Made by a program: the position numbers and the translations under genes. The notes under the pieces were generated by a model that saw only the letters and a list, made by a program, of their open reading frames with translations, was not told the DNA's origin and made no database searches. Positions 25,675-40,938 of a stretch of 64,000 nt of DNA are shown in pieces. Every line of letters starts with the position of its first letter. Position 1 is the first letter of the stretch. Where the stretch lies: assembly GCF_001614315.2 (NCBI RefSeq), contig NZ_LVEG02000004.1:186001-250000 (forward strand), given 5' to 3'. Source of the stretch: Halofilum ochraceum (GTDB lineage Bacteria > Pseudomonadota > Gammaproteobacteria > XJ16 > Halofilaceae).

Positions 25675-26499
25675 TCAGCGCGTACGCGATTCCAGCGCCT
25701 CCAGGCGAGCGTGCATCTGTTGCATCAGCCGCAGCATCTCCTGACGTTCGTCGTGCGCGCGGGCCTCGATCTCGGCACGTTGCTGCATGTCATCGGCATG
25801 CACGCTCTCCTGCATCGTGGTCACGATAATGCCGATAAAGAGATTCAGAACCGTCAGCGTCGTGATCAGGATGAACGCGATGAAGTAGATCCAGGCCAAC
25901 GGATACTGCTCCAGGATCGGTCGGGCCACGCTCATCGACCAGCTCTCGAGCGTCATGATCTGGAACAGCGTATAGAACGAATTGCCCAGTGAGCCGAAGA
26001 AGCGCGGGAAGTCTTCGCCGAACAGTTGCGTGCCCATGACCGCGAAGATGTAGAACACCATCAGCAGCAGGAACACGACCCAGCCGATACTCGGCAGGGC
26101 CCGCAGCAGCGATTCGATCAGTTTTCGTAGACGCGGCACCTTCCCGAGCAGCCGCAGGACCCGGAGGATGCGCAGCGCGCGGAGGATCGCAAACGGCCCC
26201 GAGGCCGGTACGAGCGCAATCGCCACGATCAGGAAGTCGAACACGTTCCAGGCGCTGCGGAAGAAGCGCAGATCGAACGCGATCAGCTTGAGGGCGATCT
26301 CCACGACGAAAATCGCCAGGACCGCCTGTTCGACGGCGCGGATCGCGGGCCCCTGAGCGGCCATGATCGTTTCCGAGGTCTCCAGCCCCAGGGTCGCCGC
26401 GTTGAGTATGATCAGGGCGACGATCCCGTTCTGGACGTGTCGATTTTCTACCCATGCGCCGAGGCGCTGGCGCAGCGAGAGGGCGGTCACTTCCTGCAT
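25675..26499 (-). CDS. Bacterial voltage-gated sodium channel (NavBac) / ion transporter
   Basis: A 274-residue single-domain six-helix channel. S4 (about 107-125, RALRILRVLRLLGKVPRLR) carries spaced arginines; the pore loop has the selectivity filter TLESWSM at 183-189, the same as in the characterised NavMs channel and close to NaChBac TLESWAS. S6 ends ITTLTVLNLFIGIIVTTMQ, followed by a C-terminal coiled coil (ADDMQQRAEIEARAHDERQEM...) that assembles the tetramer. It would pass Na+ on depolarisation. ATG 26497-26499 is preceded by AGGTGAAG; the frame upstream is not channel-like. Confidence 0.92.
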   Translation of the reverse strand: MQEVTALSLRQRLGAWVENRHVQNGIVALIILNAATLGLETSETIMAAQGPAIRAVEQAVLAIFVVEIALKLIAFDLRFFRSAWNVFDFLIVAIALVPASGPFAILRALRILRVLRLLGKVPRLRKLIESLLRALPSIGWVVFLLLMVFYIFAVMGTQLFGEDFPRFFGSLGNSFYTLFQIMTLESWSMSVARPILEQYPLAWIYFIAFILITTLTVLNLFIGIIVTTMQESVHADDMQQRAEIEARAHDERQEMLRLMQQMHARLEALESRTR

Positions 26500-26676
26500 A
26501 AGCGGCTTCACCTGAAAAACCTGGCGCGCAGCAGTATACGCGCAACCCCGCCTGCAACGCCGCGCCCAGGTAGCATAAAATACAGCCTCTTCCCGCATCG
26601 CCACCGGCAGGCGGACAATTTCAGTGCCCTGTACCAGGCGCCGGGGTCTGGGGCCGGTTCACATGGGAGCAGGAGT

Positions 26677-27576
26677 ATGCCCGAGTATCGCTATTACACC
26701 TGTGACGTCTTCACCCGTGAACGCTTCGGCGGCAATCCGCTGGCGGTGGTCCCGGATGCGCGGGGCCTCGATACCGGGGCGATGCAGGCCCTCGCGCGCG
26801 AATTCAATTATTCCGAGACGACGTTCGTATTGCCCTCCGCTGGCGATTGCACCCACTCGGTGCGCATCTTTACCCCGTCAGTCGAGGTGCCGTTCGCTGG
26901 CCATCCGAACGTGGGCACCGCGTTCATGCTGGCGGAACTGGGCGCGGTCGAATGGGACGCGGATGCCGCGCTGGTTCGCTTCGAGGAGAAGGCGGGGACC
27001 GTTCCGGTTCGGCTTGAGCGCGATCAACGCGGCGGCGTGTTCTGTGAACTCACCGCGCCGGAGTCGCTCTCGCTGGGCCCGGAAGTGCCGATCGAGGAGG
27101 TCGCATCGGCGGTCGGACTGGACGCTGGAGACGTCGTGACGACGGTCCACCCGCCGCGGGTCGCCTCGGTCGGGTTGCCGTTCGTGGTGGCCGAGATCGC
27201 GAGCCGCGCGGCCCTGGCCCGCGCGGCGCCGGACATCCGCGCCATGCAGGCCCTCCGGGCGCGCGGGGTCACGCCGGATGTCCACCTATACACCCGCGAA
27301 GCCGGCGAATTCGATCTGCATACTCGGATGTTCGCGCCGCTGGACGGCGTGCCGGAGGATCCGGCTACCGGGAGCGCCAACAGCGCGTTGATCGGCCTGC
27401 TGGGGCAGGTCGATCCCGCGCCATCCGGCCAGTGGCGCTGGCGGATCGCGCAAGGGGTGGATATGGGCCGCCCGAGCGAACTGTTCGGCTCGGTCGAGAA
27501 AGCGGCGGGCGAGGTCTCGGCCGTGCGTGTCGGCGGGTACAGTGTGCCGGTCTTTACTGGCACGTTTTCCTGGTAA
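26677..27576 (+). CDS. PhzF-family isomerase/epimerase-like protein
   Basis: A 299-residue cytosolic protein of the diaminopimelate-epimerase fold. Family marks: FGGNPLAVVPDA, catalytic Glu47 in NYSETTFVLPS, RIFTPSVEVPFAGHPNVGTA, and EDPATGSANSALIGLL in the second half, GRPSEL near the end. The pair of glycine-rich motifs lies at the interface of the two halves. Most PhzF relatives have no known substrate. GGAGCAGGAG precedes ATG 26677. First of three rightward genes with short gaps. Confidence 0.9.
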   Translation: MPEYRYYTCDVFTRERFGGNPLAVVPDARGLDTGAMQALAREFNYSETTFVLPSAGDCTHSVRIFTPSVEVPFAGHPNVGTAFMLAELGAVEWDADAALVRFEEKAGTVPVRLERDQRGGVFCELTAPESLSLGPEVPIEEVASAVGLDAGDVVTTVHPPRVASVGLPFVVAEIASRAALARAAPDIRAMQALRARGVTPDVHLYTREAGEFDLHTRMFAPLDGVPEDPATGSANSALIGLLGQVDPAPSGQWRWRIAQGVDMGRPSELFGSVEKAAGEVSAVRVGGYSVPVFTGTFSW

Positions 27577-27609
27577 TGGGCGGCCGAGGGCTCGCGGGAG
27601 GCGACGTTT

Positions 27610-28641
27610 GTGCGAACCATCTTCAGTGATGATCAACTGCTGCACCATGGCCGCGGAGAGCTGAACGAAGGGCGCATCGACCCGGCGTTCGAGAAGCCGG
27701 CGCGGGCGGAGATCATACTCCGGCGCATCCACGAGGTCGGACTGGGGGTGGTACTCGAACCGGACCCGTTCGAGCGCGGGCCCATCGAGCGCGTCCATGC
27801 GCCGGACTATGTCGACTTCCTCGAGGGCGCATGGGACGACTGGGTCGCCGAGCACGGCGACGAGGTCGATGCGCTGCCATTGATCTGGCCAGTGCGAACC
27901 CTGCGGCAGAAGTGCCCGCGCCAGATCGATGGCCGCATGTCCTGGTACGCCATGGACGCGGGCACGCCGATCACGAACGGGACTTGGCCGGCGATCACCG
28001 CTAGTGCCAGTGTCGCCCTGACCGGTGCGCGGCTGATCGACGAAGGTGAGCGCGCCGTGTTCTCACTGTGTCGCCCACCGGGCCATCATGCCGCCACCGA
28101 TCTGCTCGGCGGTTATTGTTATCTCAACAACGCCGCCATCGCCGCGCAGTCCCTGATCGACCGTGGCGCCAGCCGGGTGGTGGTGCTCGATATCGATTAC
28201 CACCACGGCAACGGCACCCAGGCGATCTTCTACGAACGCCCGGACGTATTGTTCCTGTCCATTCACGCCGATCCCGCCGATGAATTTCCGTATTTTCTCG
28301 GCTACGCTGACGAGATCGGCGTTGGGCCCGGTGAGGGCGCCAACGGCAACTGGCCGCTGCCGCTCGGCACCGGCCGCGACGACTGGATGGAGGCCCTGGA
28401 TCAGGCATGCGCCCGGGGCGAACGGTTCGGCGCGGATGCCCTGGTCGTCTCGCTCGGGGTCGACACTTTCCACGGCGATCCGATCTCGCAGTTCACGCTC
28501 GATACCGCCGACTTCCCGGCGATCGGCGCCCGCATCGCCCGCCTGGGGCTGCCGACGCTGTTCGTGATGGAGGGCGGTTATGCGGTCGAGGAGATCGGTA
28601 TTAATGCGGTCGGTGTGCTGACCGGCTTCGACGGCGCCTGA
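27610..28641 (+). CDS. Histone-deacetylase-fold amidohydrolase (acetylpolyamine type)
   Basis: A 343-residue arginase/deacetylase-fold enzyme. Zinc ligands and active-site residues are present: RPPGHHA (His pair), DIDYHHGNGTQ (Asp and His ligands), SLGVDTFHGDP (second Asp). The length, an N-terminal DDQLLHHGRGEL and an insertion before the active site resemble acetylpolyamine amidohydrolases, which remove acetyl groups from spermidine or putrescine. Start is GTG 27610 with GGGAGG nine bases upstream. 33 bases after the PhzF gene, so likely co-transcribed. Confidence 0.88.
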   Translation: MRTIFSDDQLLHHGRGELNEGRIDPAFEKPARAEIILRRIHEVGLGVVLEPDPFERGPIERVHAPDYVDFLEGAWDDWVAEHGDEVDALPLIWPVRTLRQKCPRQIDGRMSWYAMDAGTPITNGTWPAITASASVALTGARLIDEGERAVFSLCRPPGHHAATDLLGGYCYLNNAAIAAQSLIDRGASRVVVLDIDYHHGNGTQAIFYERPDVLFLSIHADPADEFPYFLGYADEIGVGPGEGANGNWPLPLGTGRDDWMEALDQACARGERFGADALVVSLGVDTFHGDPISQFTLDTADFPAIGARIARLGLPTLFVMEGGYAVEEIGINAVGVLTGFDGA

Positions 28642-28694
28642 AGAGCGTTTGGGTCGCCGATACGTCCGTGGTGTGTCGTGAGGGATCACCTGTT

Positions 28695-29072
28695 ATGGCA
28701 AAACCGGCGCTGCACGTACTCGACCAGCCGTTCTCGATTCACCGTCTAGCACCGGACGCGGAGATACCGCCGGCAGTCCTGACGTGCACCTTTCACTGGA
28801 TCGCCCGGACGGATGAAGAAACGTCGATCGTCTGCCCGTCTTCGGTGACGGTGGCCGGAGCCCGAACGGAATCCGGTTGGTCCTGCATCAAGGTGATCGG
28901 TCCGATCGATTTCGCGGTCACCGGGCTGCTTGCGGAACTCTCGCGGATCCTCGCTGGAGCGGGGATCAGTCTTTTCGCGCTGTCGACTTTCGATACGGAT
29001 TATCTGCTCGTGCCATCGAGCCGTTTAGCTGAAGCGGTGACCGTTCTGGGCCGGGCCGGTTACGCGATCTGA
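28695..29072 (+). CDS. ACT-domain protein
   Basis: A 125-residue protein with two ACT-like halves (DAEIPPAVLTCTFHWIARTDEETSIVCPS and GWSCIKVIGPIDFAVTGLLAELSRILAGAGISLFALSTFDTDYLLV). The second half is the ACT_7 pattern used by CASTOR-like proteins that bind amino acids. No catalytic domain, so it may sense an amino acid for another protein. ATG 28695 gives the conserved start; last of the PhzF-deacetylase-ACT run. Confidence 0.83.
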   Translation: MAKPALHVLDQPFSIHRLAPDAEIPPAVLTCTFHWIARTDEETSIVCPSSVTVAGARTESGWSCIKVIGPIDFAVTGLLAELSRILAGAGISLFALSTFDTDYLLVPSSRLAEAVTVLGRAGYAI

Positions 29073-29144
29073 AGGTTGCGGTAGGTTTCGGCCGCTGCCG
29101 GTTCCGCGTTGTGAATCGGGCCGTCCGTGGCCCGGTGTCCTGAG

Positions 29145-29939
29145 TCATACCGCGACCGCGCGGCGCCGCCATGTAATGCCCAGCAACGCGGCGAGGAATA
29201 CTAGTGTTGGCACGCCCAATAAGCCACCACCACCGCCGCCGCCACCAGTGCTACCGCCGCCATCACGGGAGACCCGACGTTCAAGTGCGGCGACCTCTCC
29301 TTCCAGTTCATCGAGCCGGTCGTTGATGCCGCTTACCGATCCAAGCACGCCTTCTTCGAGTTGCCGTTTTATCAGTGCATCGGTTTCCTGCATGGCCGCC
29401 GCGACGTTGGCGAGTCGGCGTTGCACGAACTCGCTGCCCAGGGAAACCACTCCCTCGACCAGTTCACTGTCACGCCCGATCGCGACCGCGTCACGACTGC
29501 CGTTCGCCGAGGTCGATGGACCGATACGCAGCACGTGTTTGCCCAGAATGTCGTTACCGCCGTCGTCCGGCGAAGGGTCGAGCGACCGGAGCGTAAAACC
29601 GAAATACGTCTGGGGATTCTTGGCGCCGCTGTAATCGTTCGCGAGCAGAGACCAGGAATTCCCGAGCCCGTCCTCCCCAACGCCCGCCGTGCTGTCGAGG
29701 AACCGCATACGTAAGACATCTGCCTCCAGTCGAGTTTCCCCGTCGTTGGCGGGCGTGCTGCAGTTGCTGCCGTCGGACTCCGCGACGAAGTCGATACACA
29801 GAGATTGCGCGCGCAGATCCCCATGGATCACCGGCCCGACCGCCGTAGCCGTGCCGGCAAAGGCGCTCAGGCTTGACAGCACTCCGATGAGTACCCAAGG
29901 GGGCGGACGGTTACGCAGTTTATTGTCATGCGTTTTCAT
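29145..29939 (-). CDS. Exported protein with GlyGly-CTERM-like sorting tail
   Basis: A 264-residue protein: signal peptide at about 1-33 (WVLIGVLSSLSAFAGTATA), a beta-rich passenger domain (IHGDLRAQSLCIDFVAES, ADVLRMRFLDSTAGVGEDG, NSWSLLANDYSG), a coiled coil (RLDELEGEVAALERRVSRDG) and a tail of about eight glycines, a hydrophobic segment (LLGVPTLVFLAALLGITW) and a basic end (RRRAVAV). This Gly-run/helix/Arg order is the GlyGly-CTERM sorting pattern, cleaved by rhombosortase in other bacteria. Starts one base after the stop of 29941-30588, so the two are coupled and share passenger character. Confidence 0.8.
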   Translation of the reverse strand: MKTHDNKLRNRPPPWVLIGVLSSLSAFAGTATAVGPVIHGDLRAQSLCIDFVAESDGSNCSTPANDGETRLEADVLRMRFLDSTAGVGEDGLGNSWSLLANDYSGAKNPQTYFGFTLRSLDPSPDDGGNDILGKHVLRIGPSTSANGSRDAVAIGRDSELVEGVVSLGSEFVQRRLANVAAAMQETDALIKRQLEEGVLGSVSGINDRLDELEGEVAALERRVSRDGGGSTGGGGGGGGLLGVPTLVFLAALLGITWRRRAVAV

Positions 29940-29940
29940 G

Positions 29941-30588
29941 TCACTGCATCTCCCGCGCGAGTCGATCGATCCGCTCGGCGAGGTCGTCGATCCGAGTATT
30001 GATCTCTTGCAGTTCCGTCTCCAACGCCTCGGCATCCGTGCCCACCGAGGCGAGCACGTCCGCCTGGAACTCATCGAACTGGCGTTTGTTGACCGCGTCC
30101 GTGTCAGCCTCGGCGTCCGCCACCCAAGTCACCCGGCGCTCGCTTCCGTCCGCACCCACGGAGACCACGTACGCGTTGTCACCCAGTGCGGCACCCGCTC
30201 CCAGGGCGACCCGCCCATCCGTGGTCATCCTCAACACCTCTGCGCCGGAGACCTCGTCGCGAATGAAGAACTCGCTGAAGCCGCCGGTGCCATTGTCGTC
30301 GGTGATACCGATGGACCAGTCGGTGTCGGTCCCGTCGTTCGAACGATCGATCATGGACAGCACTGGTTCGCTGTCGTGGATCCGGAGGCCGTCGAACGGG
30401 AAGGAGTCGCTCGTGCACTTGGTACCTACACAGGCTGCTCCCTTGACGATCAGGTCGCCGGCGACCTCTTCGGCGATCGCCGACGTGGCAGGCAACGCAC
30501 CGAGCAGGGCTACAAGTAAATACGGAGCCGCCCAATACGCGGTCGCACGTTTGCGTAAAACATCGGTTGTTGCTTCAAGGCTTTCCAT
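29941..30588 (-). CDS. Exported beta-rich protein with C-terminal coiled coil
   Basis: A 215-residue protein, signal peptide at about 20-40 (YLLVALLGALPATSAIA), then EVAGDLIVKGAACVGTKCTSDSFPFDGLRIHDSEPVLSMIDRS..., a pattern (DLxVKGxxCVGxxC...FxFDxLRxxxN) known from large bacterial surface proteins with tail-fibre-like ends. It ends in a trimerisation-like module (WVADAEADTDAVNKRQFDEFQADVLASVG, then a helical coiled coil DDLAERIDRLAREM). It lacks the GlyGly tail of its partner. CGGGAA lies upstream of ATG 30586-30588. Probably a two-protein surface complex with 29145-29939. Confidence 0.8.
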   Translation of the reverse strand: MESLEATTDVLRKRATAYWAAPYLLVALLGALPATSAIAEEVAGDLIVKGAACVGTKCTSDSFPFDGLRIHDSEPVLSMIDRSNDGTDTDWSIGITDDNGTGGFSEFFIRDEVSGAEVLRMTTDGRVALGAGAALGDNAYVVSVGADGSERRVTWVADAEADTDAVNKRQFDEFQADVLASVGTDAEALETELQEINTRIDDLAERIDRLAREMQ

Positions 30589-30988
30589 GATTCCCGATCC
30601 AGTCGTTCCGTGCCCCTTGACGAAAGTGTCGGGGCAACCCCGGTCGTGTTCATATCACGCACTCCAGGAAGATAGACGGGAATTCGGGCATGTGAAGGAA
30701 AATTTTTCGAGCAGGACTGAAAATGCCGTTGGCAGGCAGGGCGTGCGGATTTGGCGCGAAACGAGCGTGCACGACGTGCTTTCGACGAAAACAAGCCTCA
30801 ATTGTTCAGGTGGATGCGCGGTTCGCCTTCGGCGAAAATGCGCCTGGGCGGTCTTGTTCAGCGCTTCGGTCAGGGACGAAAACTATTCTCCCTTTGCGTT
30901 CTGGGGCGAGGTTATGCAGGGGGTGCACTGCGGCCCGTGTGACTCCTGCTGGCAGGTGGTTCGGAGAACCACGAACGCACCGTGCAAT
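30589..30988. other. Gene-free stretch upstream of the surface-protein pair
   Basis: Four hundred bases between the sucD terminator and the surface-protein gene. Open frames here have atypical composition (many Arg/Ser/Cys) and no recognisable protein. A hairpin TTCGCC/GGCGAA occurs near 30827 and CGGGGCAACCCCGG near 30629. The stretch should hold the promoter for 29941-30588, but I see no convincing boxes. Confidence 0.4.
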
Positions 30989-31018
30989 AAAAAAGCCGCC
31001 GCGGCGGACCGCGACGGC
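30989..31018 (-). terminator. Intrinsic terminator after sucD
   Basis: Minus-strand stem GCCGTCGCGG/CCGCGGCGGC (one G-U pair, 10 bp), four-base loop, then six T (A run at 30989-30994). It lies 28 bases after the sucD stop and ends the suc operon. Confidence 0.88.
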
Positions 31019-31045
31019 TTCGGTGGGAGCGTATGTCCCGCAGTG

Positions 31046-31918
31046 TTACCAGCCGGTCGCCTCGGCCACGCCCTTGCCGATGTCGGCCGGGCTTTTCACC
31101 GTGACGACACCCGCCTTTTCCAGCGCGGCGTATTTCTCGGCCGCCGTGCCCTTGCCGCCCGCGATGATCGCGCCGGCATGGCCCATGCGTTTGCCCTTGG
31201 GCGCCGAGACCCCGGCGATATAGGCAACGACCGGTTTGGTTACATGCTGCTGGATGAACTCCGCCGCCTCTTCCTCGGCGGTGCCGCCGATCTCGCCGAC
31301 CATGACGATCGCCTCGGTCTTCGGGTCGGCCTCGAACAGTTCCAGGGCGTCGATGAAGTTGGTGCCCGGGATCGGATCGCCGCCGATGCCGATGCAGGTG
31401 CTCTGCCCATACCCCGGATCGGTGGTCTGCTTGACGCACTCGTAGGTGAGCGTGCCCGAGCGCGAGACGATGCCGACCTTGCCGGGCTTGTGGATCTCGC
31501 CGGGCATGATGCCGATCTTGCATTCGCCGGGCGTGATGATGCCGGGGCAGTTCGGGCCGATCAGGCGTGAATCGGTCTGGTCGATGTAGGCCTTGGCCTG
31601 GAGCATGTCCAGGGTCGGGATGCCCTCGGTGATGCACACGATCAGTTTCACGCCGGCCTCCGCCGCTTCCACGATCGAGTCCTTGCAGAAGGGCGCGGGG
31701 ACGTAGATCACGCTGGCATCGGCACCAGTGGCCTCGACGCCTTCCGCGACCGTGTTGAACACCGGCAGATCGAGGTGCGTGGTGCCACCCTTGCCGGGCG
31801 TGATGCCGCCGACCATCTGCGTGCCGTAGGCGATCGACTGTTCACTGTGGAAGGTGCCCTGTTTGCCGGTAAAACCCTGGCAGAGGACCTTCGTGTTGCT
31901 GTTGACGAGCACTGACAT
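31046..31918 (-). CDS. sucD: Succinyl-CoA synthetase alpha subunit
   Basis: A 290-residue protein of normal length. CoA-binding domain starts [26 protein letters not shown]; the ligase half has [21 protein letters not shown] and the phosphorylated active-site His in [14 protein letters not shown]. With SucC it converts succinyl-CoA to succinate while making ATP or GTP. Two bases after sucC; last gene of the leftward suc operon. Confidence 0.96.
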   Translation of the reverse strand: MSVLVNSNTKVLCQGFTGKQGTFHSEQSIAYGTQMVGGITPGKGGTTHLDLPVFNTVAEGVEATGADASVIYVPAPFCKDSIVEAAEAGVKLIVCITEGIPTLDMLQAKAYIDQTDSRLIGPNCPGIITPGECKIGIMPGEIHKPGKVGIVSRSGTLTYECVKQTTDPGYGQSTCIGIGGDPIPGTNFIDALELFEADPKTEAIVMVGEIGGTAEEEAAEFIQQHVTKPVVAYIAGVSAPKGKRMGHAGAIIAGGKGTAAEKYAALEKAGVVTVKSPADIGKGVAEATGW

Positions 31919-31920
31919 GA

Positions 31921-33087
31921 TTATTTGCCCTCCGCGGCGGCGATGACGCGCTTCGCGGCGTCGGTGAGGCTGTCGGCGGCGATGACGTTGAACGAGGACT
32001 GGTTCAGCAGTTCCGCGCCCTTGTCGGCCTGGTTGCCCTCCAGGCGGACGACCACCGGGAGTTCGAGACCGACTTCTTCCACCGCGGTGATGATGCCTTC
32101 GGCGATCAGGTCGCAGCGGACGATGCCGCCGAAGATGTTCACCAGGATGGCCTTTACGTTCTCGTCGGAGACGATGATCTTGAATGCCTCGGCGACGCGC
32201 TCGGCGGTAGCGCCGCCGCCGACGTCGAGGAAGTTGGCCGGGTCGCCGCCATGGAGTTTGACAAGATCCATGGTCGCCATCGCGAGACCGGCGCCATTGA
32301 CCATGCAGCCGATGTTGCCGTCCAGTGCGATGTAGTTGAGGTCCCATTCCTTGGCGCGGTTCTCGCGCTCGTCTTCCTGGGTCTGATCGCGCAGCTCGCC
32401 GATATCGCTGTGGCGATAGACCGCGTTGTCATCGACGTTGATCTTGCCGTCGAGGCAGATCAGGTCGCCCTTGCCGGTAATGACCAGCGGGTTGACTTCG
32501 ATCAGGCTCAGATCCTTGTCGATGAAAAGTTTGCCGAGCGCGGTCAGCAGCTTCGCGAACTGCTTGATCTGGTCGGCGTTCAGTCCGAGCGCGAATGCGA
32601 GCTGGCGGCACTGGTAGGGCATGACGCCGAGCATCGGATGGACGATCGCCTGGTGGATCTTCTCCGGTGTCTCGCTGGCTACCTTTTCGATCTCGACACC
32701 GCCTTCCGTCGAGGCCATGAACACGACGCGCTGCGTGCCGCGGTCGACTACGGCCCCGAGGTAGAGCTCGGTCGCGATGTCACTGGTCTCCTCGATGAGC
32801 ACGCGCCGTACCGGTTGGCCGCGTTCGTCCGTCTGGTAGGTGACCAGGTTCCTGCCGAGCATCCGGCCGGCGGCCTCGGTTGCGGCGTCGGCGTCGTCGA
32901 CCAGTTCGACACCCCCGGCTTTGCCGCGGCCGCCCGCGTGGACCTGTGCCTTGACGACCCATTTCTTGCCGGCGAGTTCGCGCACGGCGTTGGCGGCTTC
33001 CGATTTGTCATGGATGACAATGCCATTGGGCACCGGGATGTTGTACTGGCGGAACAACTGTTTCGCCTGGTATTCATGCAGATTCAT
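31921..33087 (-). CDS. sucC: Succinyl-CoA synthetase beta subunit
   Basis: A 388-residue ATP-grasp protein starting [22 protein letters not shown], as is standard. Nucleotide-binding region [15 protein letters not shown] and the C-terminal CoA-ligase domain with [16 protein letters not shown] are intact. It pairs with SucD in the TCA cycle. Length is normal. Separated from lpd by a 357-base repeat-filled gap. Confidence 0.96.
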   Translation of the reverse strand: MNLHEYQAKQLFRQYNIPVPNGIVIHDKSEAANAVRELAGKKWVVKAQVHAGGRGKAGGVELVDDADAATEAAGRMLGRNLVTYQTDERGQPVRRVLIEETSDIATELYLGAVVDRGTQRVVFMASTEGGVEIEKVASETPEKIHQAIVHPMLGVMPYQCRQLAFALGLNADQIKQFAKLLTALGKLFIDKDLSLIEVNPLVITGKGDLICLDGKINVDDNAVYRHSDIGELRDQTQEDERENRAKEWDLNYIALDGNIGCMVNGAGLAMATMDLVKLHGGDPANFLDVGGGATAERVAEAFKIIVSDENVKAILVNIFGGIVRCDLIAEGIITAVEEVGLELPVVVRLEGNQADKGAELLNQSSFNVIAADSLTDAAKRVIAAAEGK

Positions 33088-33158
33088 TGCGGGTACTCCC
33101 TGCGGGTTATTCGGTTATCGGCGGATCGGCTTCCGCTGGCCCACTGCTTTAGTCCGGT

Positions 33159-33431
33159 TCACGCAGAGCCGCAGAGCGCGCGGAGACAAGCGCGGTATTC
33201 GGTTCAGGTGCCCGTAGGAGCGAGCTTGCTCGCGATCGTGGCCGTTGGCGGTCTCGGCTGCGTCAGCGACAAGGCGATGACGCATCGCTTCAGAGCTCTG
33301 TCCCACGGACCGCCTGTTCGTGCGATGTCCCCGGGGCCATACAATCGCGAGCAAGCTCGCTCCTACAGGACGGCTCCAGGCCGTTAAGCCTGCTCCTGTT
33401 ACCTCTTTGCGTGCTCCGCGCCTCTGCGTGA
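33159..33431. repeat. Nested palindromic repeats between lpd and sucC
   Basis: Outer inverted pair TCACGCAGAG (33159-33168) and CTCTGCGTGA (33422-33431), each extended by imperfect GCG/CGC-rich matches. Inside lies an inverted pair of the 23-mer GTAGGAGCGAGCTTGC... (33214-33236 and 33344-33366), here 107 bases apart instead of 32. No gene in 33088-33444. The element lies within the suc operon, so it would be transcribed and could affect message stability. Confidence 0.82.
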
Positions 33432-33444
33432 GGCAGCCTTTGAC

Positions 33445-35245
<1,801 letters not shown>

Positions 35246-35272
35246 TCCGTTCCCCGGAAACCCGCGAATCCG

Positions 35273-36595
<1,323 letters not shown>

Positions 36596-36683
36596 GAGCG
36601 GGTTCCTTCACTCCGGGCGCATTCGGGCACGGCCTTAGCAGCCGCGCACGGGCGGGCGGTCGCGGTCATGACGGACTGGGCCG

Positions 36684-39536
<2,853 letters not shown>

Positions 39537-39900
39537 GGCCGGGGGCTGCCGATTGGTTGACGGAATCGTGCGCGGTGCCGCGGCCCGCTCACCCGCATGC
39601 CGCTCTTCGCGTGTGCAAAGCCGATCGCACTGCGGAGTCTTTGGGCAGGAATGATCAAACCCTGATCGTGGCTAACCGGTTATAGGCGAATGCCGCACGT
39701 CGCATTTTCGATTGACAGCGACGCCCGCGCCGGGGCCTCGGCCCCGTAGGCGTTATTGAATCGTGTCGGGCGCCCGAATGCAAGGCGGGAAACGCTTGTG
39801 CGTCGACGCCGGTGGATGGAACTTCGGCGCCAGACGATAAGCGTAGCAAATCATGCTGGCAGGTACGTTTTTCGACGCCCCGCCAGCGTCGTCGGTGTCC
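39537..39900. other. Gene-free region upstream of sucA
   Basis: About 360 bases between idh and sucA, both leftward, so it should hold the sucA promoter. On the minus strand TATAAC near 39681 is a possible -10 box without a clear -35. CGGGGCC/GGCCCCG (39731-39746) is a short GC hairpin that might end idh transcription but has no T run. No credible gene. Confidence 0.4.
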
Positions 39901-40938
39901 TCAGCCCGCCGGGGAAGGATTTGCGAGTTCCTTTTCCATCCGCTGGAGAACGGCGTCGGTGAAGCCGCTCGTCCCGAGCCGCCCGCCGAGGTCGGCAGTG
40001 GTCTCGCCCGCCTCGATCGCGCCGAGCACCGCGAGCCGGAGGGCGTGCCCCAGGTCGTAGCGGTCGATGTGATCGAGCAGCATCCCGAATGAGAGGAAGA
40101 TCGCGCTCGGATTGCACTTGTCCTGACCGGCGATGTCGGGTGCCGTGCCGCCCGCCGGATCGAACATGGCGATATCGACGTTGTGGTCGGCATCGAAGGA
40201 GAAATTGCCGGAGGCCCCCGTACCGAGGCTGCCGACCAGGCCAGACGCCATGTCGGAGAGGAAGTCGCCGTACTCGTTGAGCACCAGCACGACCTCGAAA
40301 TCCTGGGGTTTCAGGATGATCTTCGCGAGCATCGCGTCGAACAGTTCGACGTGATGCGGCACGTCGGTGTACCCCGCGCGGCGTACGTCCGCCACCACCG
40401 ATTCGAACAGGCCGTCGGTGACCCGCTGGATCGTGTGCTTCGAGGACGACGTCATCGACAGGCCTTTCTTGCGGGCTAGATCGAATGCGAACTTCGCCGC
40501 CTGCGCACAGGGTTCACGCTCGACCATGCGCAGGGAGACGGCCGCGTTATGGCCGATCAGCCGCCCGGGGTCGTCATAGGTCCCACCGGTCGCGATCCGC
40601 ACGATATGCAGATTCACGTTCTCCTTGAAATTCGAGGAGATGCCCTTGATCGAGATGGCGGGGCGGTAGATCACCGAGAACCCGACCCGGCGGCGGATCA
40701 GCGCGTTCGGGCTGCTGGACCGCGTGACGGTCGGGTACTTCAGCGCCAGTTTGTTGCGGCGCATCGATCCTTCGGCCTCGTCGATGGCCGCGTCGCCGTC
40801 GCGCTCGCGCCGTTCCAGCGACCAGTCCACGCCCTCGAAATCGAGGTCGATGGGGAGCGCATCGGCGATACGGTGGACGGCCGTGGCGAGCTCTGGACCG
40901 ATGCCGTCGCCGTGGAGTTCGGTGATCGTGGTCGTCAT
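39901..40938 (-). CDS. NAD-dependent isocitrate dehydrogenase (IDH/IPMDH family)
   Basis: A 345-residue beta-decarboxylating dehydrogenase: ELHGDGIGPELATAV at the start, substrate-binding SPNALIRRRVGFSVIYRPAISI, the Tyr/Lys region (RIATGGTYDD; LFDAMLAKIILKPQDFEV), metal-binding Asp in LNEYGDFLSDMASGLVG, and FDPAGGTAPDIAGQDKCNP. The size and the absence of the large NADP-type insertions suggest an NAD-linked homomeric enzyme; homoisocitrate or tartrate activity cannot be excluded. Its position just before sucA supports isocitrate. ATG overlaps the stop of the DUF1244 gene (ATGA). Confidence 0.85.
   Translation of the reverse strand: MTTTITELHGDGIGPELATAVHRIADALPIDLDFEGVDWSLERRERDGDAAIDEAEGSMRRNKLALKYPTVTRSSSPNALIRRRVGFSVIYRPAISIKGISSNFKENVNLHIVRIATGGTYDDPGRLIGHNAAVSLRMVEREPCAQAAKFAFDLARKKGLSMTSSSKHTIQRVTDGLFESVVADVRRAGYTDVPHHVELFDAMLAKIILKPQDFEVVLVLNEYGDFLSDMASGLVGSLGTGASGNFSFDADHNVDIAMFDPAGGTAPDIAGQDKCNPSAIFLSFGMLLDHIDRYDLGHALRLAVLGAIEAGETTADLGGRLGTSGFTDAVLQRMEKELANPSPAG

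Noticed and set aside
30723-31223. Rightward frame overlapping the start of sucD's terminator
   Set aside because: Unusual Cys/Arg/Ser composition, crosses the terminator and sucD; no ribosome site.
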